NCBI GenBank assembly: GCA_029938515.1
Contig: JAOZUU010000046.1
Location: 1 to 10,840, forward strand
From: Desulfobacterales bacterium
GTDB lineage: Bacteria; Desulfobacterota; Desulfobacteria; Desulfobacterales; QNYZ01
Direction: 5' to 3'
DNA: 10,840 bases
Shown piece after piece: positions 1 through 6,764 of this stretch. The notes under the pieces are model-generated. The model was not told the DNA's origin. It did not search any database and was given only the letters and a program-made list of their open reading frames with translations. Position 1 is the stretch's first letter, and each line of letters opens with the position of its first letter. Made by a program: the position numbers and the translations under genes.

Positions 1-97
1 CCTCAATACACAATGCTTTCATATAACAAAGCCGCCGGCCAAGGTCAATTTCAGCGTGAACGATTCGGCCCTGATTTTGCCGGTTTGCCTGATCTTG

Positions 98-122
98 CCA
101 GTTTGATTGTCCCAGTTTGATT
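98..122 (+). repeat. Short tandem direct repeat CCAGTTTGATT
   Basis: Two exact copies of CCAGTTTGATT (98-108 and 112-122) stand 14 bp apart. A degenerate relative, CCGGTTTGCCT, lies at 80-90. The function is unknown. The repeats could be an operator for a leftward gene beyond the window edge or a chance low-complexity tract. Confidence 0.4.
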
Positions 123-184
123 AATCAGGGTTTGCATAAAAACAAATTCATCCCCTAATATATCCATGAATCTAACCGGCAATG

Positions 185-317
185 TGCGAAATCTTACGAA
201 ATATCAGGCGGATAAAAATTATTTTATATAATTTCGTACCGTTACATAATGTGTCTAATCGTAAGAAAACGCCTGTATTTTGGGTTCGGGTTCAAGTAAA
301 CCGACTTCTTACGAAAT
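185..317. promoter_or_regulatory. Array of TCTTACGAAAT-like motifs upstream of tmcD
   Basis: The 11-mer TCTTACGAAAT occurs exactly at 192-202 and again at 307-317. Inverted partial copies are ATTTCGTA at 231-238 and TCGTAAGA at 259-266. A weaker copy, TGCGAAAT, at 185-192 puts two CGAAAT cores exactly 10 bp apart (187 and 197), one helical turn. The last copy sits just upstream of the candidate -35 box at 326. Repetition in both orientations ahead of one operon suggests binding sites for a transcription factor. The factor is unknown and the assignment is inference. Confidence 0.45.
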
Positions 318-325
318 TATCAAGG

Positions 326-354
326 TTGCATTTTTTATCCTGGTTCAGTATAGG
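326..354 (+). promoter_or_regulatory. Candidate sigma70 promoter of the tmc operon
   Basis: TTGCAT (326-331), a 17-bp spacer and TATAGG (349-354) make a moderate -35/-10 pair. Transcription would start near 361 and leave a leader of about 60 nt before the tmcD start at 425. The -35 is a weak match, which would suit an activated promoter, and a TCTTACGAAAT motif lies immediately upstream. Confidence 0.4.
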
Positions 355-424
355 ATGCACACCTGCCGAATGATCTAACTGCCGTCCAAAACAGGCTTGT
401 ATGCGTGTAAAACAAGGAGGGAAC

Positions 425-1690
425 ATGCTTGACAGGCAACATTGGGATTGGGACACCGGGGAGAAAAAAATCCCTTTTTCCGAGTGGGAGAAATCATACA
501 ACTGGGTAGAAGAACCCCAGGCCAGCCCGGACGGCGAAAAAATTGCTGCCATTGTGAACATCGATGAAGGCGAATTTACCGTGTGTGTCAACGGTGAATC
601 CTGGGAACCGGTTTATGATAAAATCTGGTATCTCCGTTTCTCGCCTGACGGCCGGGCCACGGCCCTGGTATCGGAAATGGGGGAATGGACCGTCGCCGTG
701 GACGGTGTCCCCTGGGAAAATCGGTATGGCTATGTCTGGAATACCCGTTTTAGCTCCGACGGGAAACAGATTGCCGTGGCGGCTCAGCGGGATATGAAAT
801 ACTTCATGGCCATTAACGACGTTTCCTGGGAAACCACTTACGCAAACATGACTGATCCGGCCTTGAGCCCCGACGGAAACCGATCAGCCGCCGCCGTTCA
901 GATAACGGTTCTTGGCTCGGCCGAAGTTGAAAAATTCCAGGACGGGATATTCAGTGTGGCCGTGGATGGCGTTTCCTGGGAGAACCGGTTCGTCAACGTC
1001 TGGAAACCGGTATTTAATCCCGATGGTACCAGCCTGGCTGCTCAGGTTCGAACGAGCCTTTACGACTACACCATCGTCGTAAATGGAACCCCCTGGAAAA
1101 AATCATTCGCAACGGTTTGGGAACCGGTATTTCACCCCACCGAACAATCCGTGGTGGCACCAGTGCGAACGGAGGGGAAATGGACGCTGGCCAAGGACGG
1201 CGAAATACTCTGGGAAGGCCGCTATCTACAGGCCTGGCACCAGGCATTCAGTGCGGACGGGCAAAAACTGGCCGCCATTGTCTCGCCCAGATACGGGCAA
1301 TGGACGCTGGCCGTGGAAGACCGCCCCTGGCCCATCACCCTGGGTGACATGGTTGCCGATTGGGCCTTTAGTAACGACGGCCAAACCATTGCAGCGGTTT
1401 TCAAACAGGGACCTCACTGGTCATTGGCCGTGGACGGACAGAAATGGCAACACCGCTTCGACATGGTTTTTGCGCCGGTCATCAGTGATGACGGTCAGCG
1501 GGTGGCCGCCAGGGTTGAAAAAGACGGGAATTATACTCTGGCTGTCGATGATAAAATCTGGAACCGGACCTGCCAGGCCGCATGGGATCCCATCTTCAGC
1601 CCGGACGGTCAAAAGCTGCTGACCCGAACGATTGAAAATGGCACGTATTATCGCCGGGTGATACCTGTTTCCGAAATTCAGGAAAAATAA
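425..1690 (+). CDS. tmcD: TmcD-like cytoplasmic WD40/PD40-type repeat protein of the Tmc complex
   Basis: A 421-residue protein with no signal peptide or membrane helix. It consists of ten repeats of about 38-40 residues, each with a Trp-containing strand and an (F/L)SPDG-like turn; the turns are near residues 34, 73, 111, 148, 198, 237, 276, 316, 354 and 392. The recurring unit resembles W-T-hAVDG-hPWE-RY-hVW-P-FSPDG-AA, as in beta-propellers of the WD40/TolB-like type. Together with the next three genes this identifies it as the propeller subunit of the transmembrane complex Tmc, where its exact role is unknown; scaffold or docking is likely. The start at 425 is chosen because AAGGAGGG (414-421) lies just upstream; the in-frame ATG at 401 would place that Shine-Dalgarno site inside the gene. 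Repeat four carries an insertion of about 12 residues. The gene is first in the operon, 12 bp from tmcC. Confidence 0.82.
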   Translation: MLDRQHWDWDTGEKKIPFSEWEKSYNWVEEPQASPDGEKIAAIVNIDEGEFTVCVNGESWEPVYDKIWYLRFSPDGRATALVSEMGEWTVAVDGVPWENRYGYVWNTRFSSDGKQIAVAAQRDMKYFMAINDVSWETTYANMTDPALSPDGNRSAAAVQITVLGSAEVEKFQDGIFSVAVDGVSWENRFVNVWKPVFNPDGTSLAAQVRTSLYDYTIVVNGTPWKKSFATVWEPVFHPTEQSVVAPVRTEGKWTLAKDGEILWEGRYLQAWHQAFSADGQKLAAIVSPRYGQWTLAVEDRPWPITLGDMVADWAFSNDGQTIAAVFKQGPHWSLAVDGQKWQHRFDMVFAPVISDDGQRVAARVEKDGNYTLAVDDKIWNRTCQAAWDPIFSPDGQKLLTRTIENGTYYRRVIPVSEIQEK

Positions 1691-1702
1691 GAGGAAAAGA
1701 AA

Positions 1703-2362
1703 ATGCACGATCTGTACAATTTCGTGAGTGGTCCCCTGGTATGGGTGGCTTTCGCCGTCTTTTTCTTCGGTTGTCTGTACCGATTGATCCGGATGTTGGC
1801 TCTGGTCAATCAAAAAGAAAAATTTATCTTTTCCTACATGAGTTTTAAATACAGCCTGCGTTCCATTCTGCACTGGAGTATCCCCTTTGCCACCGAGAAT
1901 ATGCGGCAACACCCCGTCATGACCATTGTGACCTTCGCCTTTCATTTTTGCCTGATTATCACCCCCTTGTTTCTGCTTGCCCATGTGATTCTCTGGGACG
2001 AAGCGTGGCATTTCTCATGGGGGCATCTGCCGGAAGGGCTGACGGATATCATGACGCTGGTCGTCGTCTTCGGCTGTTTCTTTTTTCTCATTCGGCGCTT
2101 GAGGCTTCCCGAGGTACAATTCGTCACCAGCGCATCGGATTATATCATCCTGGGTATCGTGGCGGCACCGTTCATTACGGGGTTCCTGGCCTACCACCAG
2201 TGGTTTAATTATCCCTTTTTCATGATTCTGCACATCATCTCAGGCGAAATCATGCTGATAACGATCCCATTTACCCGCCTGGCCCACATGGTGCTGGCGC
2301 CCTTTACCCGGGCATACATGGGTTCTGAATTTGGTGGCGTACGGCATGCCAGGGACTGGTAG
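1703..2362 (+). CDS. tmcC: TmcC, membrane b-type cytochrome subunit of the Tmc complex
   Basis: A 219-residue integral membrane protein related to the nitrate reductase gamma/DsrM family. About five hydrophobic segments are visible (residues 11-29, 72-94, 113-131, 147-165, 172-196). Histidines inside or at the ends of helices (H81, H94, H177, H195) are candidate axial ligands for two b haems. In the Tmc complex this subunit carries electrons through the membrane between the periplasmic cytochrome TmcA and the cytoplasmic FeS protein TmcB. Conserved basic loops (around residues 131-134 and 203-217) should face the cytoplasm. A purine-rich ribosome site (GAGGAAAAG) precedes the ATG. The gene is followed after 24 bp by tmcB. 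The related DsrM and HmcE subunits are alternatives on sequence alone, but the neighbours decide for TmcC. Confidence 0.85.
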   Translation: MHDLYNFVSGPLVWVAFAVFFFGCLYRLIRMLALVNQKEKFIFSYMSFKYSLRSILHWSIPFATENMRQHPVMTIVTFAFHFCLIITPLFLLAHVILWDEAWHFSWGHLPEGLTDIMTLVVVFGCFFFLIRRLRLPEVQFVTSASDYIILGIVAAPFITGFLAYHQWFNYPFFMILHIISGEIMLITIPFTRLAHMVLAPFTRAYMGSEFGGVRHARDW

Positions 2363-2386
2363 ATATTCATTCAAGGAGAATAAAAT

Positions 2387-3724
2387 ATGGCTGAGGTGGC
2401 CACAAAAAAAAAGACAACGCAGATACTGGATGAAGGTATTGAAAGGGGCGCGGCCCGACTGACAACCGACCAAATCGCAACGGTTGTCAATAGGGTCCTA
2501 AAAACTGAAACAGGTGCCCGCCTGAAAACATATGTAGAAACGTGTATCCACTGTGGTCTTTGCTCCGAGGCCTGCCATTACTATCTTTCCCATGATAAAG
2601 ACCCTCGCTATTCGCCGGTGGGAAAAGTTAAAGCGACCTTATGGGAAATACTGAAACGCAAGGGGCGCATCGATCCGGAATCGATGAAACAAATCGCTCT
2701 CATCGCCTACACCGAATGCAACCTGTGTAAACGGTGCGCCATGTACTGTCCTTTCGGCATCGATATTGCCTACCTGATCCTGGTGGTCCGCCGGATTTGT
2801 CACCTTTTGGGGATCACCCCCCAATATCTTCAGGATACAGCCCACAGCCATGCGGCCACTATGAACCAAATGTGGATCAAAGACGACGAGTGGATCGATA
2901 CCCTCCAGTGGCAGGAAGAAGAAGCCCAGGCGGAAATTCCGGCTTTACGTATCCCTTTGGAGAAGGAAGGGGCCGATATCATGTATTCGGTTATCGGCCC
3001 GGAGCCCAAGTTTCAGGCCCAGCTGATTTACCAGACCGCCGTCTTGATGAACGTCGCCGGCTTAAATTGGACCATGCCGGCCACCCCCGGCTGGGACAAC
3101 AGCGACATGGCCATGTACAGTGGGGATAATGAGATTATGGGTCGCATCAAACGGGCTCATTTCGAAGCGGCAACCCGCCTTCGGGTAAAAAAAATTGTGA
3201 TGGGCGAATGTGGTCATGCCTTCCGTTCGGTTTACGATATGGGCAACCGCTGGCTGGGATGGAAAATGCCGCCGATTCCAATCGTCCATGCCATTGAATT
3301 TTATTATAACCTGTTAAAGGAAAAGCGAATCACGGTGGCCAAAAAATATGACGAAGGGGTCACACTCCATGATCCGTGCAATGTGGTTCGGGGGGGTGGC
3401 TTGCACGAGAAATCCCGGTACGTGGTCAAAGCGATCAGCTCGAACTTCATCGAAATGCACCCGAATCGGGAGCACAACTATTGCTGCTGCGCCGGTGGTG
3501 GTGTCATTAACTGCGGTCCGCCATATAAGAACGTCCGTGTCGATGGGAATCGCATCAAGGCGGAACAGCTTTTTGCCGCCAAGAGCCGGGGGGCCACAAC
3601 CCTGATCGCACCATGTCACAATTGCCACAGCGGATTGGAAGACATCAATCATCACTACGGGCTTGGATTTAAAATCAAGTTTATCGGTGACATACTGTAT
3701 GAAGTGATGGAAAAACCGGAATGA
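2387..3724 (+). CDS. tmcB: TmcB, HdrD/DsrK-like iron-sulfur subunit of the Tmc complex
   Basis: A 445-residue cytoplasmic protein. Two CxxCxxCxxxC motifs (C53/56/59/63 and C111/114/117/121) form a 2[4Fe-4S] ferredoxin-type domain. The C-terminal half carries the heterodisulfide-reductase-like CCG region: GECGHA around C275, then DPC at C331, a CCC run at 366-368 and CHNC at 410-413. These ligands resemble those that hold the special catalytic [4Fe-4S] centre of HdrD, DsrK and HmcF. TmcB is thought to be the cytoplasmic electron output, perhaps to a thiol/disulfide or to sulfate-reduction enzymes; the true partner is unresolved. A clear AAGGAG (2373-2378) precedes the ATG. The stop overlaps a spurious upstream ATG of tmcA (ATGA at 3721-3724). 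Both motif sets are complete, so the gene looks functional. Confidence 0.9.
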   Translation: MAEVATKKKTTQILDEGIERGAARLTTDQIATVVNRVLKTETGARLKTYVETCIHCGLCSEACHYYLSHDKDPRYSPVGKVKATLWEILKRKGRIDPESMKQIALIAYTECNLCKRCAMYCPFGIDIAYLILVVRRICHLLGITPQYLQDTAHSHAATMNQMWIKDDEWIDTLQWQEEEAQAEIPALRIPLEKEGADIMYSVIGPEPKFQAQLIYQTAVLMNVAGLNWTMPATPGWDNSDMAMYSGDNEIMGRIKRAHFEAATRLRVKKIVMGECGHAFRSVYDMGNRWLGWKMPPIPIVHAIEFYYNLLKEKRITVAKKYDEGVTLHDPCNVVRGGGLHEKSRYVVKAISSNFIEMHPNREHNYCCCAGGGVINCGPPYKNVRVDGNRIKAEQLFAAKSRGATTLIAPCHNCHSGLEDINHHYGLGFKIKFIGDILYEVMEKPE

Positions 3725-3741
3725 TATGCGGGAGGATTCCT

Positions 3742-4122
3742 ATGTATAATCGTATCATCAAATTCTTGGGACTGATTCTGGTTTTCGTATTGATGTGGGT
3801 CCCGGCTCATTCCCAGGACGAGATGACCGCAATCGATAATGATATGTTCTTAAAACCCCAACGACCTGTCTCTGTATTTCAGCATGACGAACACAATGAA
3901 ACCGCTGAAATCGAAGATTGTGCCCAATGCCACCACCTCTACGAGGACGGCCAGCTAGTGGAAGGCGAATCATCCGAGGACATGCGCTGTGCTGACTGTC
4001 ATGAAGAAAAAGGTATTGGGAAAACCCCATCCCTGACGCAGGCATTTCATTTAAACTGCAAGATGTGCCACCAGGAGAAAAAATCCGGTCCGGTGATGTG
4101 TGGCGAGTGTCATGTTAAATAG
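3742..4122 (+). CDS. tmcA: TmcA, acidic type II tetraheme cytochrome c3
   Basis: A 126-residue exported cytochrome. Residues 1-24 are a Sec signal peptide with a likely cut after AHS. Four CxxCH haem sites follow: CAQCH (60-64), CADCH (83-87), CKMCH (106-110) and CGECH (120-124). The mature part has exactly eight histidines: the four in CxxCH plus H48, H51, H65 and H103. That is the number needed for four bis-His haems in the class III cytochrome c3 fold. Acidic residues (about 21 Asp/Glu) far outnumber Lys/Arg (about 9), as in the acidic type II c3 that accepts electrons from basic type I c3. The start at 3742 is preferred over the in-frame ATG at 3721 because GGGAGG (3730-3734 region) directly precedes it and the signal peptide then begins cleanly. 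It is the last structural gene of the operon. Confidence 0.92.
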   Translation: MYNRIIKFLGLILVFVLMWVPAHSQDEMTAIDNDMFLKPQRPVSVFQHDEHNETAEIEDCAQCHHLYEDGQLVEGESSEDMRCADCHEEKGIGKTPSLTQAFHLNCKMCHQEKKSGPVMCGECHVK

Positions 4123-4167
4123 ACATGATGCGAACAAATCGGTTATGGTAAAAAGGGGAGGATGACG

Positions 4168-4518
4168 ATGGCAAAAAAAATTCTCGTGGTGGACGACGAT
4201 CCCATCATCGTGAAGTATCTGATCAGCTTATTCAAGGACAACGGTTATGAAACCTGTGCCGCCTCTGACGGGAAAACCGCGTACGATGTGGCCGTCAGGG
4301 AAAAACCTGACCTGATCACCCTTGATCTCGAGATGCCCGAACAATGGGGTCCGCGCTTTTACCGTCGCCTTTCCAAGAATGCCGCCTTGAAAGACACGCC
4401 GGTCATCGTCATCAGCGGCATCGACGGGGATCATGCCATCCGAAAGGCCGTGGCATTTGTCCGCAAGCCTTTCGATACCGACAAGCTGGTGGGGATCGTC
4501 AAGAAAACGATCGGATAA
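4168..4518 (+). CDS. Stand-alone response regulator receiver protein
   Basis: A 116-residue single receiver (REC) domain with no output domain. The acidic pocket is VVDDDP (residues 7-12), the phosphoacceptor is D53 in TLDLEMP, the conserved hydroxyl residue is S83 in VISG, and the conserved lysine is K100 in RKPF. It therefore looks phosphorylatable. ATG at 4168 is preferred to the in-frame ATG at 4162 because of its spacing from GGGGAGG (4155-4161). It lies 45 bp after tmcA with no terminator between, so it is probably co-transcribed. Response-regulator genes also lie near tmc in Desulfovibrio as far as I recall, which suggests a conserved link. No histidine kinase is present in the window, so its partner and target are unknown; CheY-like or Spo0F-like phosphorelay roles are possible. 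Confidence 0.88.
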   Translation: MAKKILVVDDDPIIVKYLISLFKDNGYETCAASDGKTAYDVAVREKPDLITLDLEMPEQWGPRFYRRLSKNAALKDTPVIVISGIDGDHAIRKAVAFVRKPFDTDKLVGIVKKTIG

Positions 4519-4519
4519 T

Positions 4520-4549
4520 TTGACCGTATCCATCGAAAACGGGCATACT
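4520..4549 (+). promoter_or_regulatory. Weak candidate promoter before the small membrane-protein gene
   Basis: TTGACC (4520-4525), an 18-bp spacer and CATACT (4544-4549) could form a sigma70 promoter immediately after the response-regulator stop. The -10 box is poor and the spacing slightly long. It is listed because the next gene is 65 bp away and has no obvious ribosome site. Confidence 0.2.
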
Positions 4550-4583
4550 ATTTTTTTTCGTCATTTCTTATTGCTTTCAATTC

Positions 4584-4844
4584 ATGGTTAAACTTGACCG
4601 CCAATCAGTATCACGAAAGACCATCATACCATGGTACGATTCGGAAGCAGTATACCTGGTATTAATCATTTTACTTTTTTTCGTCTTCATCTTCGGATAT
4701 ATCGGCCTGACCCTTACCCGGGAAACATCCGTCTATCAAAGTCATTCCTGGATACCGATTCTCCTGATGGCAGCCAGCGGGGCAATCATCCTGTCTATCA
4801 CCATCCGCCTGATCAGGCGCTACATTGCCCGGCGTTTCCCGTAA
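4584..4844 (+). CDS. Small two-helix membrane protein of unknown function
   Basis: An 86-residue protein not recognised as any named family. A polar N-terminus (about 20 residues, several Arg/Lys) leads into a very hydrophobic helix at about residues 22-44. A short polar loop follows, then a second helix at about 57-77 and a basic tail (RLIRRYIARR). The positive-inside pattern puts both ends in the cytoplasm. No Shine-Dalgarno sequence is visible before the ATG, so the start is uncertain; a leaderless or weakly translated message is possible. It lies 65 bp after the response regulator on the same strand and before a terminator, so it is probably the last gene of the tmc transcription unit. 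A link with the Tmc complex is only positional. Confidence 0.6.
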   Translation: MVKLDRQSVSRKTIIPWYDSEAVYLVLIILLFFVFIFGYIGLTLTRETSVYQSHSWIPILLMAASGAIILSITIRLIRRYIARRFP

Positions 4845-4853
4845 AGTAAAAAT

Positions 4854-4872
4854 CCGGGTCCAGAGGGCCCGG
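4854..4872 (+). terminator. GC-rich hairpin after the small membrane-protein gene
   Basis: CCGGGTCC (4854-4861) pairs with GGGCCCGG (4865-4872) around an AGA loop, with one T-G pair. A-rich sequence precedes it and CTTT follows. The T tract is short, so on its own it is a weak intrinsic terminator; it lies directly ahead of a second hairpin. Confidence 0.5.
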
Positions 4873-4880
4873 CTTTGGTC

Positions 4881-4906
4881 ATCCCCAGAGGGGATTTGTT
4901 TTGTTG
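4881..4906 (+). terminator. Rho-independent terminator of the tmc transcription unit
   Basis: ATCCCC (4881-4886) pairs with GGGGAT (4890-4895) across an AGA loop and is followed by the T-rich tract TTGTTTTGTT. Stem plus T tract fits an intrinsic terminator, about 37 bp after the last stop codon. Confidence 0.6.
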
Positions 4907-4917
4907 GGCTGGATAAT

Positions 4918-5104
<187 letters not shown>

Positions 5105-5258
5105 AAGTTACTTGAATGATTGGAATTTGTGATTTCAGACACAAAACGCCATGGCAGAGCCGTCTACCTTTGACCTAGCCCAAAGGACCAGGTTTTTCGG
5201 AACAAAACAAAAAACCGCTTATAAAATTTTGGAAAACAGGAAAACCGATAATGCCAGT

Positions 5259-5720
5259 CTATGAACCGGCTTCGATGAAATCCTTGAAAGACATTTTTTT
5301 ATAGCTGTCCGTATGAATAAATTCCAGGGCGTTTAAAAGCATCTCGGCTGAAATGTAACCGGGCAGGCTGCTGATTTTCTCTCCGGTTTCAGATACGAAC
5401 CAGGTGGAAGGAAGCCCCCGGATATAGTAGTTACGGGCCAGATCCCGATCTTTGTCAGAGTTAACCAGAACGGGAATGAAATTCTGGTTCAGATAATCGA
5501 TCACTTCTGAATTTTTCAGGGTTTCATTTTCCATTTTTTTGCAGTAAGCACACCAGTCGGCATAAAAATGGACAAATATTTTTTTCCCTTCCTGTTTCGC
5601 AAGGGCCAGGCCCTGCTCATAAGATTGCCAGTTGATCTTATCCGAAGCACTGGCCGTTGAAAAACCAAACAAGACCATACAAAAAATCGCCATCGATAAA
5701 AGTGTGAATTTTTTAATCAT
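5259..5720 (-). CDS. Exported thioredoxin-fold protein (DsbD gamma/thioredoxin_7-like)
   Basis: A 153-residue protein with a signal peptide at residues 1-25 (cut after ASA), or possibly an uncleaved anchor. A thioredoxin-like domain follows with active site WCAYC (C57, C60) and the cis-proline region GLPSTWF (P104). The FVHFYADWC-YCKKME context matches thioredoxin-like domains of DsbD C-termini and SoxW-like proteins. It should act as a periplasmic thiol reductant or oxidoreductase supplied with electrons by CcdA, whose gene lies 33 bp upstream on the same strand. ATG 5720 is chosen over TTG 5723 because GGGTGA stands at usable spacing only for the ATG. Likely clients are apocytochromes or mis-paired disulfides; this is inference. 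No clear terminator was found after it. Confidence 0.85.
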   Translation of the reverse strand: MIKKFTLLSMAIFCMVLFGFSTASASDKINWQSYEQGLALAKQEGKKIFVHFYADWCAYCKKMENETLKNSEVIDYLNQNFIPVLVNSDKDRDLARNYYIRGLPSTWFVSETGEKISSLPGYISAEMLLNALEFIHTDSYKKMSFKDFIEAGS

Positions 5721-5753
5721 CAAATCACCCGCGCATATTTAAAAAATTTAGAT

Positions 5754-6443
5754 TTACAGTACCAGATGATTGGTCATCAATGAAATTCCGACCAGGATCA
5801 ATAAGATACCCGCCACCCGGTTTACGTATTTTAAGACCTTGTTCGCACGGCGAATAAATGCCAGCATATAGTTGATAAAAAAAGCGATTACGATAAACGG
5901 GATCGCCAATCCCGCCGAATATATGCTTAACAGGGCCATGCCCTCCATGATAGTTTCCCGACTGCCGGCAATAACCAGAATCGAACCGAGTAACGGTCCG
6001 ATACAGGGGCTCCACCCCGCCCCGAAGGCCATCCCCACCAAAAACGCCCCCAGAAAGTGAAGCGGTTTTTGCCGAACGTGAACCCGTTTTTCAAAATCAA
6101 GTCCCGGTATCCGGATCATTCCCGTCAGATGAATACCCAAAATAACGATCAACAGGCCGCCGCCGATGCGAATCCAGGCACTATGCGTATTGATAAACCC
6201 GCCTAAAAATGAGGCCGAGGCCCCCAGGAGAACAAACACCAGTGAAAACCCCAGGACATACGCCAGAGTCGCCAGCAGTACCTTCCTGCGGACATCGGCA
6301 TCCGTTCCCCGGGTCAATTCTTCCAATGAAGTGCCCGTGATAAAAGTAAAATACGCTGGAATAAGGGGCAAAACACAGGGCGAGAAAAAAGACAGCAACC
6401 CCGCCGAGAATGCTGCCAAATATGATATGGATTCGGTAAACAT
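5754..6443 (-). CDS. ccdA: CcdA/DsbD-family transmembrane thiol-electron carrier
   Basis: A 229-residue membrane protein with six helices (about residues 8-36, 55-80, 88-108, 128-158, 167-193, 205-225). It has the two signature cysteine motifs FFSPCVLPLIP (C23) and WSPCIGP (C147). These two cysteines shuttle reducing equivalents from cytoplasmic thioredoxin to the outside of the membrane. The length and lack of extra domains match CcdA rather than full DsbD; the missing gamma-type thioredoxin domain is encoded separately by the next gene. In cytochrome-rich sulfate reducers such a pair commonly supports cytochrome c maturation. The ATG follows GGGAG at a rather long distance of about 14 bases. 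Transcription probably starts from the strong promoter at 6532-6559. Confidence 0.92.
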   Translation of the reverse strand: MFTESISYLAAFSAGLLSFFSPCVLPLIPAYFTFITGTSLEELTRGTDADVRRKVLLATLAYVLGFSLVFVLLGASASFLGGFINTHSAWIRIGGGLLIVILGIHLTGMIRIPGLDFEKRVHVRQKPLHFLGAFLVGMAFGAGWSPCIGPLLGSILVIAGSRETIMEGMALLSIYSAGLAIPFIVIAFFINYMLAFIRRANKVLKYVNRVAGILLILVGISLMTNHLVL

Positions 6444-6498
6444 AGAATTAAAAGTGACTCCCGGTACAATCTAATAGATCTCTGGCCAAGGAATATAG

Positions 6499-6515
6499 CC
6501 GAACGACCTATTCGG
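6499..6515 (-). promoter_or_regulatory. Small hairpin in the ccdA leader
   Basis: CCGAA (6499-6503) and TTCGG (6511-6515) form a stem that extends by two or three weaker pairs, with a 7-base loop. It falls in the predicted 5' leader of ccdA. No known riboswitch is recognised and the hairpin may be incidental. Confidence 0.2.
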
Positions 6516-6531
6516 TTAATGCCAAAAATGA

Positions 6532-6559
6532 AATATATATACCGTCTCCCAAATGTCAA
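6532..6559 (-). promoter_or_regulatory. Near-consensus sigma70 promoter for ccdA and the thioredoxin gene
   Basis: On the minus strand a perfect TTGACA (6559-6554) is followed by a 16-bp spacer and TATATT (6537-6532). Transcription would start near 6525 and leave a leader of about 80 nt before ccdA. This is the best promoter match in the window and suggests constitutive expression. Confidence 0.6.
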
Positions 6560-6666
6560 CGCTGGACAAATTTCTTCAGCCCCGCCATAAACGGTGGCAA
6601 AAACCACAATGTATCGGAATAGAACAGAGTGGTTATTTAACGACTGGGTCAGGCTTTCGAAAAATC

Positions 6667-6696
6667 TTGACTTATGGGAATTTTTGTCATTAAAGT
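6667..6696 (+). promoter_or_regulatory. Candidate promoter for the yggT-divIVA-pilT cluster
   Basis: TTGACT (6667-6672), an 18-bp spacer and TAAAGT (6691-6696) make a plausible sigma70 promoter about 70 bp before the yggT start. Between this and the leftward ccdA promoter the 321-bp divergent intergenic region holds no convincing gene. Confidence 0.4.
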
Positions 6697-6764
6697 AGCC
6701 GAAATGTTGATTTCTATTTGCGAACAGGCAGCAACAAACGCCTTAAAACCCAGGAAAACCATTA

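Larger units (their letters stand above)
1..424. other. Intergenic regulatory region upstream of the tmc operon
   Basis: No convincing gene lies in these 424 bases. The right half is AT-rich and carries repeated TTACGAAAT-like words (185-202, 231-238, 259-266, 307-317) and a probable promoter at 326-354 that would serve the tmc operon. The left part holds two exact 11-bp direct repeats CCAGTTTGATT (98-108, 112-122). A frame open from the left edge to a TGA at 118-120, and a possible leftward ATG at 22-20, are too short to judge. Confidence 0.6.

Noticed and set aside
1..22. Possible start of a leftward gene (ATG at 22-20 reading MKALCIE)
   Set aside because: Only seven codons are visible and there is no clear ribosome site, so it cannot be supported.
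1..120. Frame open from the left edge to TGA at 118-120 (plus strand)
   Set aside because: Only 39 codons, no recognisable motif, and it runs through the CCAGTTTGATT repeats; it is more likely non-coding.
182..373. 63-codon plus-strand frame upstream of tmcD
   Set aside because: No ribosome site, atypical composition, and it overlaps the motif array and promoter region.
1421..2011. Long minus-strand frame of 196 codons
   Set aside because: It is antisense to tmcD and tmcC, which have clear homology features and ribosome sites; its peptide shows no domain.
4534..4560. CGAAAA...TTTTCG pairing with a T8 run after the response regulator, as a terminator
   Set aside because: The stem is short and AT-rich with a long loop, so it is not a convincing intrinsic terminator.
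5169..5215. Hairpin-like GGTTTTT/AAAAACC sequence after the thioredoxin gene
   Set aside because: A 7-bp AT-rich stem with a 12-base loop and no following T tract on the minus strand; not called a terminator.
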